From assembly GCA_002163975.1 (NCBI GenBank), contig CP019636.1:1766001-1830000 (forward strand): DNA of 64,000 bases. Direction: 5' to 3'. This document shows, one piece after another, positions 53,595 to 63,403 of this stretch (the first letter of the stretch is position 1; every line of letters starts with the position of its first letter). Below the pieces are notes generated by a model. It saw only the letters and a list, made by a program, of their open reading frames with translations, had not been told where the DNA came from and did not search any database. A program made the translations under genes and the position numbers. The stretch comes from Nostocales cyanobacterium HT-58-2. Lineage in GTDB: Bacteria > Cyanobacteriota > Cyanobacteriia > Cyanobacteriales > Nostocaceae.

Positions 53595-54563
53595 TCAGAT
53601 TTCCTTCCCGCGATCGCCAGACTTTTGTACGAGATCATCTAGTTCGCTTTGCATATGAGCACGAACCCGTTCATAACAAGCATCCACGTAGATACGGTCA
53701 CGAGCAGCGGTACAACCATAGCGTTCAAACACAATTGGTGCACAGACACGAGTATGGATCTGCATGGGGAATGGGAAATTAGGTATAGGTCCAATCCCCA
53801 CCACCCAAGGGAGCCCGAGGTAAATTGGGAATACGCCCGTGTTCCCATCAAGTAACCAGGGAAAACCCCACTCATGCAATTGTTTCATCTGCTGGTACAG
53901 GTCAGCCAGCACAATGAGAGTTTCGTGCGCACCATGAGAAATAATCGGCACAATTGGCGCCTCCTCCCGCAAAGCTAGCTTAATGAACGCTTTATTATTT
54001 GCTAGATGAATTCGGTTTCGCCAACTGTAGGGACGAAATAAATCCTGAGCACCTCCAGGGTAAACCAAGAGTGCTGCATTCTTTCGTAGGGCAGCACTCG
54101 CCATTTTGGGATGCGCTATAATTGCCCCCACCTGGGCACCCGGTACAGCGAAGATGGGAGTCTGCCAAGCTGACGGGTGCATCAAAGCATAAGCTAATCG
54201 ATCATAGCCAAAGGTGCGGAACCAGTCATACATGAACATTGATGTATCTGGTGAACCCAACCCACCATTATGGGAACCGACAATCAACACTTTTCCCTCC
54301 GATGGCATATGATGCCAACCAGAGGTTTGAACTTGAAAATAGTAGCGGTAGAACCATCCCCAAATCGGCATCCAAGCTTTTATAATCTCAGGGTTTCGCT
54401 CCGATAAAGACCAACCATCGAACCTACGACCAGAGCCTTCAGCACTCTTGCTGCTTGTGAAAACGCTTAAGTTATCTAATAGTTCCGAGAATGGAGAGAT
54501 TTTATCGGCGTAGCCGTGGCGCTCCATAAAAATATTCAATAAGTCGTCTAACACATCTAACAA
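53595..54563 (-). CDS. Lysophospholipid acyltransferase-family protein, C-terminus probably frameshifted
   Basis: 322 aa. The acyltransferase block VGSHNGGLGSPDTSMFM has the catalytic His 98, with Asp 106 eight residues on rather than the PlsC H-x4-D. KNAALLVYPGGAQDLFRPY and APIVPIISHGAHETLIVL fit DGAT2/PES-like acyltransferases, which transfer acyl groups to glycerol, phytol or diacylglycerol. No signal peptide. The annotated stop follows QKSGDRGKEI, but shifting one base restores a longer acidic tail of about 57 residues (53440). The catalytic core is complete, so it may still work. Confidence 0.82.
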   Translation of the reverse strand: MLDVLDDLLNIFMERHGYADKISPFSELLDNLSVFTSSKSAEGSGRRFDGWSLSERNPEIIKAWMPIWGWFYRYYFQVQTSGWHHMPSEGKVLIVGSHNGGLGSPDTSMFMYDWFRTFGYDRLAYALMHPSAWQTPIFAVPGAQVGAIIAHPKMASAALRKNAALLVYPGGAQDLFRPYSWRNRIHLANNKAFIKLALREEAPIVPIISHGAHETLIVLADLYQQMKQLHEWGFPWLLDGNTGVFPIYLGLPWVVGIGPIPNFPFPMQIHTRVCAPIVFERYGCTAARDRIYVDACYERVRAHMQSELDDLVQKSGDRGKEI

Positions 54564-54719
54564 TAGTTGTTACCTCTTCTAACCACAGCGTTCTCAGAAT
54601 AAGCTAGGCAAAATTCTGTGATTTAAAAAACCTTTCGCCCTTCTGGAAGAGAAATTGTAACAAAATTATAAGGACAATCAAAGTATGACTCTGGTCCTTG
54701 GTACAGTCCCAAACTTTTT

Positions 54720-56153
54720 ATGCATATAATTGATAAAAAGTCAACTAAAAAGACCTGGGCACAAGCCCTTGCTCAACCCGCAACAGAATTCCCTCTTACC
54801 CAACTACAAATCCTTACAGGCAGAATACCTGAAGGTTTACGTGGTACACTCTACCGTAATGGTCCCGCCAGGCTAGAACGCGGTGGTATCCGCATGGGAC
54901 ACTGGTTTGATGGAGATGGCGCAATTCTTGCCGTACGCTTCACCGATGCAGGCGCCACAGCAGTCTACCGCTATGTGCAAACTGCTGGTTATCAAGAAGA
55001 AGCCGCAGCAGGTCAACTGCTTTACGGCAATTATGGGATGACCGCACCTGGACCAATTTGGAATCAATGGTTAAAACCAATTAAGAACGTTGCCAATACC
55101 TCAGTGCTGACGCTACCAGACAAACTTTTGGCACTCTGGGAAGGCGGGAAACCCTACTCCCTCGATTTGCAAACTTTGGAAACCTTTGGAGAAGATAAGT
55201 TAGAGGGATTGACCAATGGATTAGCTTATTCTGCACACTATAAGCGCGACCCACAAACAGGGGAGATTTTTAACTTTGGTATCAGCCCAGGGCTCAATGC
55301 CACGTTGAACATTTACAGAAGTGACTCTACAGGCAAAATTGTACAAAAAGCAGCACACACACTAGAAGGCGTGCCAGTCGTACATGATTTTGTCTTTGCA
55401 GGACAATATCTTATTTTTTGTATCCCTCCAGTGCGGCTAAACGTTTTCTCAACGCTGATAGGATTAAGTGACTTTGGTCATTCGTTAGAATGGCACCCAA
55501 ACAAGGGAACCCAAATTTTAGTAGTTGACCGCCATACCCTCAAGGTAGTCAGTCGTGGTGAAGCTGAACCTTGGTATCAGTGGCATTTTGCCAACGGTTA
55601 TGTCGATGAGAGTGGGTTGGTGATTGTAGATATGGTCAGGTATCCTGACTTTCAGACAAACCAGTATCTGCGGGAAGTCGCAACAGGAGAAACTCACACC
55701 CCTGCTGTAAGTGCACTTTGGCGAATGCAGCTTGACCCAACGTCGGGCAAAGTCAAAGCAATTGGGGAAATTATGAACCGACACTGTGAATTCCCGGTGG
55801 TACCTCCAAAAGACCAAGGACATAGCAGTCGCCAAACTTATCTGACGGTGCATCGACAAGGAGTGGATACTCTTAAAGAAATGTTTGGGGCGATCGCCCG
55901 TTTTGACCACAAAACTGAATCCCTCACAATTGCCGACTGTGGGGAACATCGCTATCCTTCAGAACCCATTTATGCCTCCAACCCCCAAAATCCTGAACAA
56001 GGATGGATTATCACAGTTGTGTACGATGGCAATTCTAATAGTAGTGAGGTTTGGGTATTTGACGCCGATAGATTAGACGACTCGCCTCTGTGTAAATTGG
56101 CATTACCTGGTGTCATTCCCCACAGTTTTCACGGAACTTGGAAGCCTGCGTAG
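54720..56153 (+). CDS. Carotenoid oxygenase (carotenoid cleavage dioxygenase family)
   Basis: 477 aa. Four conserved His that hold the Fe(II) are visible: H173 (SAHYKRD), H222 (VVHDFVF), H289 (YQWHFANGY) and H471 (SFHGTW). The opening GRIPEGLRGTLYRNGPARLERGG and GHWFDGDGAIL are family signatures. It cleaves a carotenoid or apocarotenoid with oxygen; the exact substrate is not readable. Cyanobacterial paralogues act on apocarotenals. It stands alone with its own terminator at 56294. Divergent from the acyltransferase. Confidence 0.94.
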   Translation: MHIIDKKSTKKTWAQALAQPATEFPLTQLQILTGRIPEGLRGTLYRNGPARLERGGIRMGHWFDGDGAILAVRFTDAGATAVYRYVQTAGYQEEAAAGQLLYGNYGMTAPGPIWNQWLKPIKNVANTSVLTLPDKLLALWEGGKPYSLDLQTLETFGEDKLEGLTNGLAYSAHYKRDPQTGEIFNFGISPGLNATLNIYRSDSTGKIVQKAAHTLEGVPVVHDFVFAGQYLIFCIPPVRLNVFSTLIGLSDFGHSLEWHPNKGTQILVVDRHTLKVVSRGEAEPWYQWHFANGYVDESGLVIVDMVRYPDFQTNQYLREVATGETHTPAVSALWRMQLDPTSGKVKAIGEIMNRHCEFPVVPPKDQGHSSRQTYLTVHRQGVDTLKEMFGAIARFDHKTESLTIADCGEHRYPSEPIYASNPQNPEQGWIITVVYDGNSNSSEVWVFDADRLDDSPLCKLALPGVIPHSFHGTWKPA

Positions 56154-56293
56154 TCGTGAGTCATTCCTTGATTGGGAGATGATTGTAGCTTTCTTGTAGA
56201 GTACCAACGTGACGAAAATCACACAATTTACTGACGCAAATCAATGCGTTTGCACTGAATTCTCGAAATCATCCTAGTGATACGTTACAGCCC

Positions 56294-56319
56294 AGCCCTA
56301 TTGAGATAGGGCTTTTTTA
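56294..56319 (+). terminator. Rho-independent terminator of the carotenoid oxygenase gene
   Basis: AGCCCTAT / ATAGGGCT stem with a 4-base loop followed by a T-run (TTTTTT). A typical intrinsic terminator 140 bases past the stop. Confidence 0.85.
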
Positions 56320-56344
56320 TTGCAAAATAAAATCTGCCTATGTG

Positions 56345-56466
56345 ATACCAATTTGAAAAAAATGCAACACATTGGTTGAACCCCTCCCCAACCCTCCCCT
56401 TAGTAAGGGGAGGGTGCCCGATAGGGCGGGTGGGGTTATCTGTCGCAAACATTTTTTATTTGGTAT
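56345..56466. repeat. MITE-like element, copy 2
   Basis: Nearly identical to 35792-35916, with the same ends ATACCAATTTGAAAAAA and ..ATTTGGTAT and central CCCTCCCCTT hairpin. Lies between the carotenoid oxygenase terminator and miaB. The rest of 56154-56617 shows no gene. Confidence 0.75.
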
Positions 56467-56617
56467 AAGTTGCTCAGGATCGGTTCAACTTTATCACTAG
56501 AGAAAAATCACGCCAAGAGTTGGAGAGCTATTTTTTCTAGACCAACACGATATAGATGACAAAAATTTATAATTTATCAAGACTGTAATTTGCCATCTTG
56601 TTCCCGCCATAGTTACC

Positions 56618-57982
56618 ATGACCACTTCACCCCGTCGTTATCACATTACTACCTTCGGTTGTCAGATGAACAAAGCCGACTCAGAACGTATGGCTGGCAT
56701 CCTAGAAGACATGGGCTTTGAGTGGTCAGAAGACCCGAATAATGCAGATGTCATTCTCTACAACACCTGTAGCATTCGAGATAATGCGGAACAAAAAGTC
56801 TACTCTTATTTAGGTAGACAAGCAAAGCGCAAGCATGAACAATCAGACCTCACCCTCATTGTTGCAGGTTGCGTTGCTCAGCAAGAAGGCGAAGCACTGT
56901 TGCGGCGTGTACCAGAATTAGACTTGGTGATGGGACCACAACACGCAAATCGCCTGAAAGATTTGTTGCAACAAGTGTTTGATGGCAATCAAGTTGTCGC
57001 GACCGAACCAATCCATATTATCGAAGATATCACCAAGCCACGGCGGGATAGCACTGTAACTGCTTGGGTAAATGTGATTTACGGCTGTAACGAACGCTGC
57101 ACTTACTGTGTGGTTCCTAATGTGCGGGGTGTAGAGCAATCTCGTACACCGGAAGCAATTTGGGCAGAAATGGAAGAACTAGGGCGACAGGGTTTCAAAG
57201 AAGTTACGCTACTCGGTCAAAATATCGATGCTTACGGACGAGACTTACCAGGAGTGACGCCAGAAGGTCGTCATCTCCACACTTTGACAGATTTACTTTA
57301 CTACGTTCATGATGTGCCGGGAATTGAGCGGATTCGCTTTGCGACTTCTCACCCTCGTTATTTTACCGAACGTCTCATCAAAGCTTGTGCGGAATTACCT
57401 AAAGTGTGCGAACACTTCCATATTCCCTTCCAATCTGGGGATAATGAAGTCTTAAAACGCATGAGTCGGGGTTACACTCACGAGAAATATCGCCGAATCA
57501 TCGATACAGTTCGACGGTATGTGCCGGATGCATCGATTAGTGCTGATGCTATTGTGGGTTTCCCAGGAGAGACAGAAGAACAGTTTGAAAATACTCTCAA
57601 ACTAGTAGAAGACATTGGCTTTGACCAGTTGAATACAGCGGCGTACTCTCCTCGTCCGGGGACACCAGCAGCCATCTGGGATGAGCAATTAAGTGAAGAA
57701 ATCAAAAGCGATCGCCTACAACGGCTCAATCATCTTGTTGCTATTAAAGCAGGTGAGCGATCGCTGCGTTACATGGGACGTATTGAAGAAGTGTTGGTGG
57801 AAGACCAAAATCCCAAAGATAAAACTCAGGTGATGGGACGGACTCGCGGGAACCGTCTTACCTTCTTCACTGGTGATATCAACGAACTCAAGGGTCAGTT
57901 GGTTAAGGTGAGAATTACTGAAGTTCGCGCCTTTAGCTTAACGGGTGAACCTGTGGAAGTGCGAGAAGCGATGTCAGTGTAG
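56618..57982 (+). CDS. miaB: tRNA-2-methylthio-N6-dimethylallyladenosine synthase MiaB
   Basis: 454 aa. Three domains: N-terminal UPF0004 ([14 protein letters not shown] with Cys at 14 and further Cys in NTCSIRD and AGCVAQQ), a radical-SAM core with the CxxxCxxC cluster in [13 protein letters not shown], and a C-terminal TRAM domain (about 390-450). It adds a methylthio group to i6A37 of tRNAs reading U-starting codons. Length and motifs are standard. A hairpin (57996-58029) follows the stop. Confidence 0.97.
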   Translation: MTTSPRRYHITTFGCQMNKADSERMAGILEDMGFEWSEDPNNADVILYNTCSIRDNAEQKVYSYLGRQAKRKHEQSDLTLIVAGCVAQQEGEALLRRVPELDLVMGPQHANRLKDLLQQVFDGNQVVATEPIHIIEDITKPRRDSTVTAWVNVIYGCNERCTYCVVPNVRGVEQSRTPEAIWAEMEELGRQGFKEVTLLGQNIDAYGRDLPGVTPEGRHLHTLTDLLYYVHDVPGIERIRFATSHPRYFTERLIKACAELPKVCEHFHIPFQSGDNEVLKRMSRGYTHEKYRRIIDTVRRYVPDASISADAIVGFPGETEEQFENTLKLVEDIGFDQLNTAAYSPRPGTPAAIWDEQLSEEIKSDRLQRLNHLVAIKAGERSLRYMGRIEEVLVEDQNPKDKTQVMGRTRGNRLTFFTGDINELKGQLVKVRITEVRAFSLTGEPVEVREAMSV

Positions 57983-57995
57983 AAGGTGAGGACAG

Positions 57996-58029
57996 TTTCT
58001 AATGGCTGTTCTGAACTAGCCATTAGAAA
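57996..58029 (+). terminator. Hairpin TTTCTAATGGCT/AGCCATTAGAAA between convergent genes
   Basis: A 12-bp perfect stem with a 10-base loop, 14 bases after the miaB stop and 23 from the stop of the convergent minus-strand gene. Likely terminates both. Confidence 0.75.
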
Positions 58030-58051
58030 TTTGAAAATATTCTTGTTGTTA

Positions 58052-58909
58052 TCACAAATTCAAGGTTTCATCCACTTTCATCACTCTCAGACGACTTTTC
58101 ACTCCTTGACTCTTTAATTCCTGAGCAAACTGCTGCGGAGTTCCTGGTAAGTTGAAAGTTCCGTAGTGCATCGGGATGACCGTTGTTGGGTTGACTAACT
58201 TCACTGCTTCTGCTGCTCGTTGCGGACCCATCGTGAATTTACCTCCAATACAAGCAAGCATCAGGCTCACTTTGCGAAACTTGGGAATCAGTGCCATATC
58301 CCCAAAGAGGTCAGTATCGCCCGTGTGATAGATAACGGGTCCATTTTTTACACTGATTAAGAAACCTCCAGGGTTCCCAGCATAAATAGCAGGACTGCCA
58401 TCTGATGAGACTGAGGAACTGTGAACTGCTGGAATAAAGGTAACTTTCACCTCATTATTCAGCAAGGTTAATTCACCCCCAAAATTTCCTTGGGTATCAA
58501 ATTCTACTAGTTCTTTGGGATATTTGTTGTAAGCAACCATTGCCAGACCTAAATCATAGGTAGTCACCAGCTTTGCTTTCGTCTTGTTGGCAATCTCCAC
58601 AGCATCACCAACATGGTCAGAGTGACCGTGCGTGACCAAGATGAAATCAACGCGGTTAAGGTTTGCCAGGTCAGCTTTTCCATTTGGATTCACAGGATTT
58701 GTCAGCCAGGGATCAATCAGTAGCACTTTGCCAGAAGGTGTTGTGAGTTTGAAAGCTGACTGACCATACCAGAGTAGTTGGGTCTTATGACTGCTTTGAG
58801 CACTGCTACTTGTACCGCCTAAACCAAGTACTGTGACAAACATGATCAGAACGCTTAGCGCTACCCCTACAATAAGAGGTTTAGCTAACATCCATTTCAA
58901 ATTTTTCAT
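58052..58909 (-). CDS. Secreted metal-dependent hydrolase, metallo-beta-lactamase fold (UPF0173 type)
   Basis: 285 aa from ATG 58909, placed after CGGAGG. A signal or anchor helix (LIVGVALSVLIMFVTVLGLG) is followed by the fold: LLWYGQSAFKLTTPSGKVLLIDPWL, the metal motif VTHGHSDH, PAVHSSS, YHTGDTDLFGD and PMHYGTF. All expected ligands are present. The substrate is unknown. Compared with the second MBL-fold protein at 62587-63366, this one is intact. Confidence 0.9.
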   Translation of the reverse strand: MKNLKWMLAKPLIVGVALSVLIMFVTVLGLGGTSSSAQSSHKTQLLWYGQSAFKLTTPSGKVLLIDPWLTNPVNPNGKADLANLNRVDFILVTHGHSDHVGDAVEIANKTKAKLVTTYDLGLAMVAYNKYPKELVEFDTQGNFGGELTLLNNEVKVTFIPAVHSSSVSSDGSPAIYAGNPGGFLISVKNGPVIYHTGDTDLFGDMALIPKFRKVSLMLACIGGKFTMGPQRAAEAVKLVNPTTVIPMHYGTFNLPGTPQQFAQELKSQGVKSRLRVMKVDETLNL

Positions 58910-59127
58910 CTCAACCTCCGCTTGGATACCCCACCCTCGTTCGCTAACAGTGGGCAGGCAATAAGAATGCATATTCTCACTCTTTGGGCTGAACGCGTCA
59001 ATTTCTCTTTTTCTTTTTGTCTAAATGTCTTGTGGACTACCAAAAATCTATCGTTAAGGAAAAATACAGCAATATTGCGAAGGTGTGCTACGCTATCTGA
59101 ATTTAACGAGTTATGGAGGTATTTCAA

Positions 59128-60246
59128 ATGACAAAGTTACGGGTGGGATTACTTTTTGGTGGGCGTTCGGGCGAACATGAAGTTTCTATAAGTTCAGCAC
59201 GGGCGATCGCCACAGCGTTGAGTGCAGAGCAAAATACGAGTAAATACGAAATACTACCTTTCTACATTCAAAAAGATGGACGTTGGCTGGCTGGGGATGC
59301 ACCACAACAAGTCTTAGAATCAGGAACACCTTTGCAATTGCCGAATTCGACTTCTGACAATCAAAGTGCCAATTCTCAATTATCAGTTGCCAAAACTCAA
59401 ACTCTCAGCCGTTGGCAATCTCCTTCCCAAGTCGCAGAAGTGGATGTTTGGTTTCCCATTCTCCATGGTCCCAACGGTGAAGATGGCACAATTCAAGGGT
59501 TACTCACCTTAATGCAAGTCCCCTTTGTTGGTTCTGGAGTGTTGGGTTCAGCGGTCGGGATGGACAAAATTGCCATGAAAACAGCTTTTGCCCAAGCCGG
59601 ATTGCCACAAGTGAAGTATAAGGCATTAAATAGAGCGCAAGTGTGGTCAAATCCTTGTGTTTTCCCAAAACTATGTGATGAAATTGAGGAAACTTTGGGT
59701 TATCCGTGCTTTGTTAAACCTGCTAATTTAGGCTCATCGGTAGGCATTGCAAAAGTGCGATCGCGGCAAGAATTAGAAGCAGCATTAGATAACGCCGCCA
59801 GCTATGACCGCAAAATAATTGTTGAAGCTGGAGTTGTCGCAAGAGAATTAGAGTGTGCCGTTTTAGGAAATGATAGTCCACAAGCTTCTGTTGTCGGTGA
59901 AATTACTTATACAACAGATTTTTATGATTATGAAACTAAATATACTGAAGGAAAAGCGGATTTGCTGATTCCTGCACCTGTACCAGAGGCTGTTACGCGT
60001 CAAATTCAGCAAATGGCTTTGCAAGCGTTTGCAGCCGTTGACGCTGCTGGATTAGCAAGGGTAGATTTTTTCTACGTAGAAGCCACAGGAGAAGTGTTCA
60101 TCAATGAGATCAATACTTTACCAGGTTTTACAGCAACAAGTATGTATCCGCTTCTTTGGGCACATAGTGGAGTTTCTTTCCCTGAATTAGTCGATAAATT
60201 AATCCAACTTGCACTTGAGAGACATTCTCTCCCAGCAAAGGGATAG
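59128..60246 (+). CDS. ddl: D-alanine--D-alanine ligase
   Basis: 372 aa from ATG 59128, 8 bases after GGAGG; the ATG at 59113 lies in the ribosome site. It opens [21 protein letters not shown], contains [18 protein letters not shown]-grasp segments ([19 protein letters not shown]) and the terminal [13 protein letters not shown]. It joins two D-Ala in peptidoglycan synthesis. An insertion of about 40 residues between 70 and 100 ([15 protein letters not shown]..) is Ser/Gln/Asn rich. Confidence 0.96.
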   Translation: MTKLRVGLLFGGRSGEHEVSISSARAIATALSAEQNTSKYEILPFYIQKDGRWLAGDAPQQVLESGTPLQLPNSTSDNQSANSQLSVAKTQTLSRWQSPSQVAEVDVWFPILHGPNGEDGTIQGLLTLMQVPFVGSGVLGSAVGMDKIAMKTAFAQAGLPQVKYKALNRAQVWSNPCVFPKLCDEIEETLGYPCFVKPANLGSSVGIAKVRSRQELEAALDNAASYDRKIIVEAGVVARELECAVLGNDSPQASVVGEITYTTDFYDYETKYTEGKADLLIPAPVPEAVTRQIQQMALQAFAAVDAAGLARVDFFYVEATGEVFINEINTLPGFTATSMYPLLWAHSGVSFPELVDKLIQLALERHSLPAKG

Positions 60247-60430
60247 GAAATCTCTTTATCTATTCCTTGTCGCAAAGAGTATTCAATAATACAAAATCTT
60301 GAATAATATCGGATTGAGTCGTTCATATTAAATAAAAAAGATACTTCAATTCGATATATTTCTACGGATACAACATGCTTAACCCTTCAGTACAATCAGG
60401 TATTGGAGGGTACCCATCAGCAAAGCAATC

Positions 60431-61078
60431 ATGGAAAATAGCCAGAGTGTACAGCAGCAGTTATCCCCAGCACAAGCACCGATATCCGAGTCGGGGAGGA
60501 GCATAGAAGAACGCACACAGAGCAAGAATTCTCTGATTCATGTGCTTGTACACCACCCTTGGCTATTGCCGACTGGGTTGTCAGTGGTTTTTCTGGGTAC
60601 TGGTGCTCTTGCCCTGTACAGCCTAGGTTATGTAGGACGCCCAAAACAGGCAGAGGCAGAAATAGTAGAAGCTGAGGTTGTCAAACCAATCAAAACACCT
60701 TCCGGAACAGCCAATCCTACACCTTTGTGGATGGTGGCTGCTATTGCTCTTAGTTGTGCTAGCGGTAGCCTAATATTATTCTTACTGCTAAATCGTCCAG
60801 CACAGCGACAAAAAGTCAAAAATCACATCAACCGCTATCAAGCACGCTTGACACAACGTCGCCCAAAATTAGAAACACGCTCTCCCAAAAAGCTGCCAAT
60901 TTTTGTGCAGTCACAAGCAAGAACACCCGTTGTGGCAATGTCAGGTCAAGCACAACCCGTAGTCACAGTTTTGCCACCAGAGCAAAACGTTTCGCTTGGT
61001 CAGGGGAAAGAATCGCTTGCCAGTATGTTGGATATACGCAAAAACATACCATTGTCAGCAATTTTACCAAAAAATTAA
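60431..61078 (+). CDS. Uncharacterised two-helix membrane protein with basic region
   Basis: 215 aa. A hydrophilic N-terminus, helix 1 (LLPTGLSVVFLGTGALALYSL, about 46-66), a short acidic loop (AEIVEAEVV), helix 2 (LWMVAAIALSCASGSLILFLLL, about 99-120), then a very basic region (RPAQRQKVKNHINRYQARLTQRR) and a Pro/Gln/Val-rich tail. I recognise no family; the general type is common in cyanobacteria. The basic segment may bind acidic partners or lipids. Confidence 0.6.
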   Translation: MENSQSVQQQLSPAQAPISESGRSIEERTQSKNSLIHVLVHHPWLLPTGLSVVFLGTGALALYSLGYVGRPKQAEAEIVEAEVVKPIKTPSGTANPTPLWMVAAIALSCASGSLILFLLLNRPAQRQKVKNHINRYQARLTQRRPKLETRSPKKLPIFVQSQARTPVVAMSGQAQPVVTVLPPEQNVSLGQGKESLASMLDIRKNIPLSAILPKN

Positions 61079-61501
61079 TGCAGCTTATAATTAATCATCT
61101 TTCGTACGATTAGATGCAGTAAAGATCTACCATAAGCTGTTGTCCTTCTACAGCAACCGAGGATATCAGTAGGTAGGAAAACTCGTTTTTGACTTAAATG
61201 TATAGTTTTATACTTTTTTATTTCAGAAAGTTTTAGCTAAAAATAAAGCACAGAGAATAATATTATATTTTTTACACATTGTTGCAATATACAAATCACT
61301 TCAGAAAAATTTTGATAACTTTAAAGAGTGCCTGCATTTAAAGTTCAGGAAAGAAAGATACTGATTGAAAAGTTACGATAATATTTATGACTGACTTTTT
61401 ACACTCGTTATCAAAAAATCAATATTGAAGTAACAACCTCAATAGAGTTTTTTCTCCACTATCAGAAAAAGTAAGCGATCGCTTTGTTGGAGGTGATAGC
61501 A
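61079..61501. other. AT-rich non-coding region ahead of a small membrane protein gene
   Basis: 423 bases without a credible gene. TTAATCATCTTTCGTACGATTAGAT near 61090 has a weak inverted repeat around CGTACG. A HIP1 octamer (GCGATCGC) is at about 61475. No promoter boxes were clear. Confidence 0.35.
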
Positions 61502-61666
61502 ATGACAGTAATGCTTTGGTTGTTAGGTTTCTGCTTTCTTTGGTTTATTATCGTATCTCTTCTAGCAGAAAGTTGGTTCTATGAAGAAGAGGAGCAGTTC
61601 TCAAGGTTTATTGACTTTGGTCTTGCTGAAACTATGACAACAAGTCGTGTAGAAAAGGAAAAATGA
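61502..61666 (+). CDS. 54-aa single-helix membrane protein
   Basis: ATG 61502 is preceded by TTGGAGGTGA at an ideal distance. One helix (LWLLGFCFLWFIIVSLLA) is followed by an acidic tail (ESWFYEEEEQFSRFIDFGLAE). It has no known family that I recognise, but the strong ribosome site and typical small-protein layout make it credible. Its stop overlaps the next short frame by ATGA. Confidence 0.65.
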   Translation: MTVMLWLLGFCFLWFIIVSLLAESWFYEEEEQFSRFIDFGLAETMTTSRVEKEK

Positions 61667-61761
61667 AATATCCTGAATGCAACTTTACTCATCTGGTTAA
61701 AAATGGTAGTCGTGGCAAGCTCTGCGCTAATGCTTATACAAAGAAAACTGTTGTAAGTTGA
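61663..61761 (+). pseudogene. Degenerate N-terminus resembling IS1-type transposase InsA
   Basis: A 32-codon frame reads MKYPECNFTHLVKNGSRGK then LCANAYTKK. The usual InsA start is like MxCPxC..THIVKNG..GKQ.Y.C..C, so the spacing and THLVKNG match, but most zinc Cys are lost (Tyr replaces the first). It is probably a fragment of an old transposase; no flanking IS ends were found. The match is short. Confidence 0.45.
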
Positions 61762-61790
61762 TGATCTGTAAATCTGTGTGCGAAAAGTAT

Positions 61791-61828
61791 GAAACCCGTT
61801 TGAATTGTCAAAACTTCAAACGGGTTTC
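61791..61828. terminator. Two-way terminator GAAACCCGTTTGAA/TTCAAACGGGTTTC
   Basis: A 14-bp perfect stem with a 10-base loop, flanked by A and T runs. It separates the plus-strand small genes from the convergent CP12 gene. Confidence 0.85.
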
Positions 61829-61877
61829 TACATGAAGACGAGATATCAAACTGCCTGTAGCAGATATTTAACTCAAG

Positions 61878-62141
61878 TTAAACATCATAAATTAAACACT
61901 CAGGTGCATTTGGATACTCATCACAGTACTGTTCTAAGGAAGTTTTAAACTTTTGTGCTGCCTGTCGATGAGATTTCTCGGCTTGTAACTCTTCGACAAT
62001 ATCCCACGCGACAGCACAGTTAGCTGATTGGTTTCCTTGAATGTCACAAGTGGTACGGGCTTCCTCAATAGCTTCTAAAATAGCTTGTTCTAGAGGAGTT
62101 GAATGTCCTACTTCCCAATGAGCGTCTACGATTTTAGGCAT
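61878..62141 (-). CDS. cp12: CP12, redox regulator of the Calvin cycle
   Basis: 87 aa. Both Cys pairs are present: Cys 32 and 42 (TTCDIQGNQSANCAV) and Cys 73 and 82 (YCDEYPNAPECL), with the core AWDIVEELQAE. CP12 binds glyceraldehyde-3-phosphate dehydrogenase and phosphoribulokinase when oxidised, shutting the Calvin cycle in the dark. Mostly disordered. ATG 62141 begins MPKIVDAHWEVG. It follows the same plan as the standard form, with a slightly longer N-terminus. Alone on the minus strand. Confidence 0.94.
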   Translation of the reverse strand: MPKIVDAHWEVGHSTPLEQAILEAIEEARTTCDIQGNQSANCAVAWDIVEELQAEKSHRQAAQKFKTSLEQYCDEYPNAPECLIYDV

Positions 62142-62586
62142 CAAGTTTTTAGTGTTGAGCTTTTTCGTTAATGGTTGAGAACCAGTTCAGAGAACCTATC
62201 CCTGCAACCGACAACTCTAATATATGCATAATTGCAAAATGATGTGGTGTGCAGAACCGTAATTCCTATGGTGACTTTCCGTCTTGTTATTATCTGTTCT
62301 GTTCTAACAGTATTTTTTTAGACTGTTATAGTTCTCTCAACTGACATAAAAAGTTGCAAAAAATGACACTTCAAACTCAGTTGTTTCTGGGAAATTTGAG
62401 CAAGTGCATATACAGTGCATTGCGGCGCGGCTGCTTTATGTAGCAATGACAAGAGCAATTAACCAACTTATTTTGACTTATCATCGGAATTCATATTTTG
62501 CAGTCAGGATAAAATCGGCTTTAAAGAGTGTAATGGAAATTTTATAATCAATCGCAGATTCATTGAAGTTTCATCAGTCATTTCCA
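62142..62586. other. Non-coding region between cp12 and the MBL-fold gene
   Basis: 445 bases with no credible gene. Possible promoter elements of cp12 lie toward 62142-62340 (TTGCAAAATG and TTAGACTGTTATAG-type boxes on either strand), but I could not select one. No repeats noted. Confidence 0.35.
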
Positions 62587-63366
62587 TCAAACATTTACCA
62601 CTCGCTTTTTCAAGTGCAGTTCAAAACGTTCTCCCGGTTTAGGTTCTATGACCTGTGTCGGTAAATTCTTATTTTCTAGTAATGAACGCAATTCCTTAAT
62701 ACTTCCCTTCGTTTGAAGCAAAGAGTTGAGTAATCCCTCAAAAATCACATCGCCTCCAGCTGCTGTGGGTAACATGACTTGGGGTTGCAACCATTGAGCA
62801 ATTTCTAAGGCGTATTTATTACCCTTGATAATTGAGCCAACCAAGGGTAAAGCCACGTCAATTAACGGAGTGATAACAACATCCACTGGAGCAAATTCCT
62901 TAAGCGTGGATGAATGATTTCCATGAGGCTCGTAATAGAGGGTAAAACTGCTCTCCAATTCTTTGAGGAGATAACCATTTTCCACCAAATTTAGCCCAAC
63001 CAATGAGCCGGGAGTTGCCAGAATTTCCACACTTTGATTCAGAGTGAAGGTTTCTCCATGAGCTAGTGCTGTGACTTGGGTGTAATTCAACTGCTGTACT
63101 ACTTTAGCAGCATTGGGAGAAGCTACAACTGGAATATTACGGTCAAGCTGCTTGAGCGTTGGTGGATGAGCATGGTCTTCCAAACCCTGAGATAGCACAA
63201 TCAAGTCAATATTCTCTGGTATTGGGCGTTCTTTGGAGCGAGAACCTTTGAAGAACCAATCCAAATTACCAAAGGTTAACAAACCAACTAGCCAAGGATC
63301 AATGAGTATCCGTTGCCCTCCGATTTCAAGCAGCCAAGAATTGCTGTCTAGCCAAGTTAAATACAT
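62587..63366 (-). CDS. MBL-fold protein with most metal ligands replaced
   Basis: 259 aa, cytosolic in appearance. It opens LTWLDSNSWLLEIGGQRILIDPWL like UPF0173-type hydrolases. Where HxHxDH is expected it reads SQGLEDHAHP: the first two His are Gln/Leu while Asp and the last His remain. PGSLVG replaces the later His motif, and YYEPHGNHS the HTGDT region. It is probably a zinc-poor variant or a binding protein; a plant/cyanobacterial subfamily with SQGL-type sequences exists. Its sequence is otherwise well kept, so it is not a pseudogene. Confidence 0.85.
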   Translation of the reverse strand: MYLTWLDSNSWLLEIGGQRILIDPWLVGLLTFGNLDWFFKGSRSKERPIPENIDLIVLSQGLEDHAHPPTLKQLDRNIPVVASPNAAKVVQQLNYTQVTALAHGETFTLNQSVEILATPGSLVGLNLVENGYLLKELESSFTLYYEPHGNHSSTLKEFAPVDVVITPLIDVALPLVGSIIKGNKYALEIAQWLQPQVMLPTAAGGDVIFEGLLNSLLQTKGSIKELRSLLENKNLPTQVIEPKPGERFELHLKKRVVNV

Positions 63367-63403
63367 AAAGTTTTGTAAAGATAGCGCCTGTATTTATTAT
63401 GAA

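Noticed and set aside
53423..53638. Basic 71-aa protein on the minus strand
   Set aside because: Same region reads in another frame as the acidic tail of the acyltransferase; the Ser/Arg-rich composition is typical of a shadow frame.
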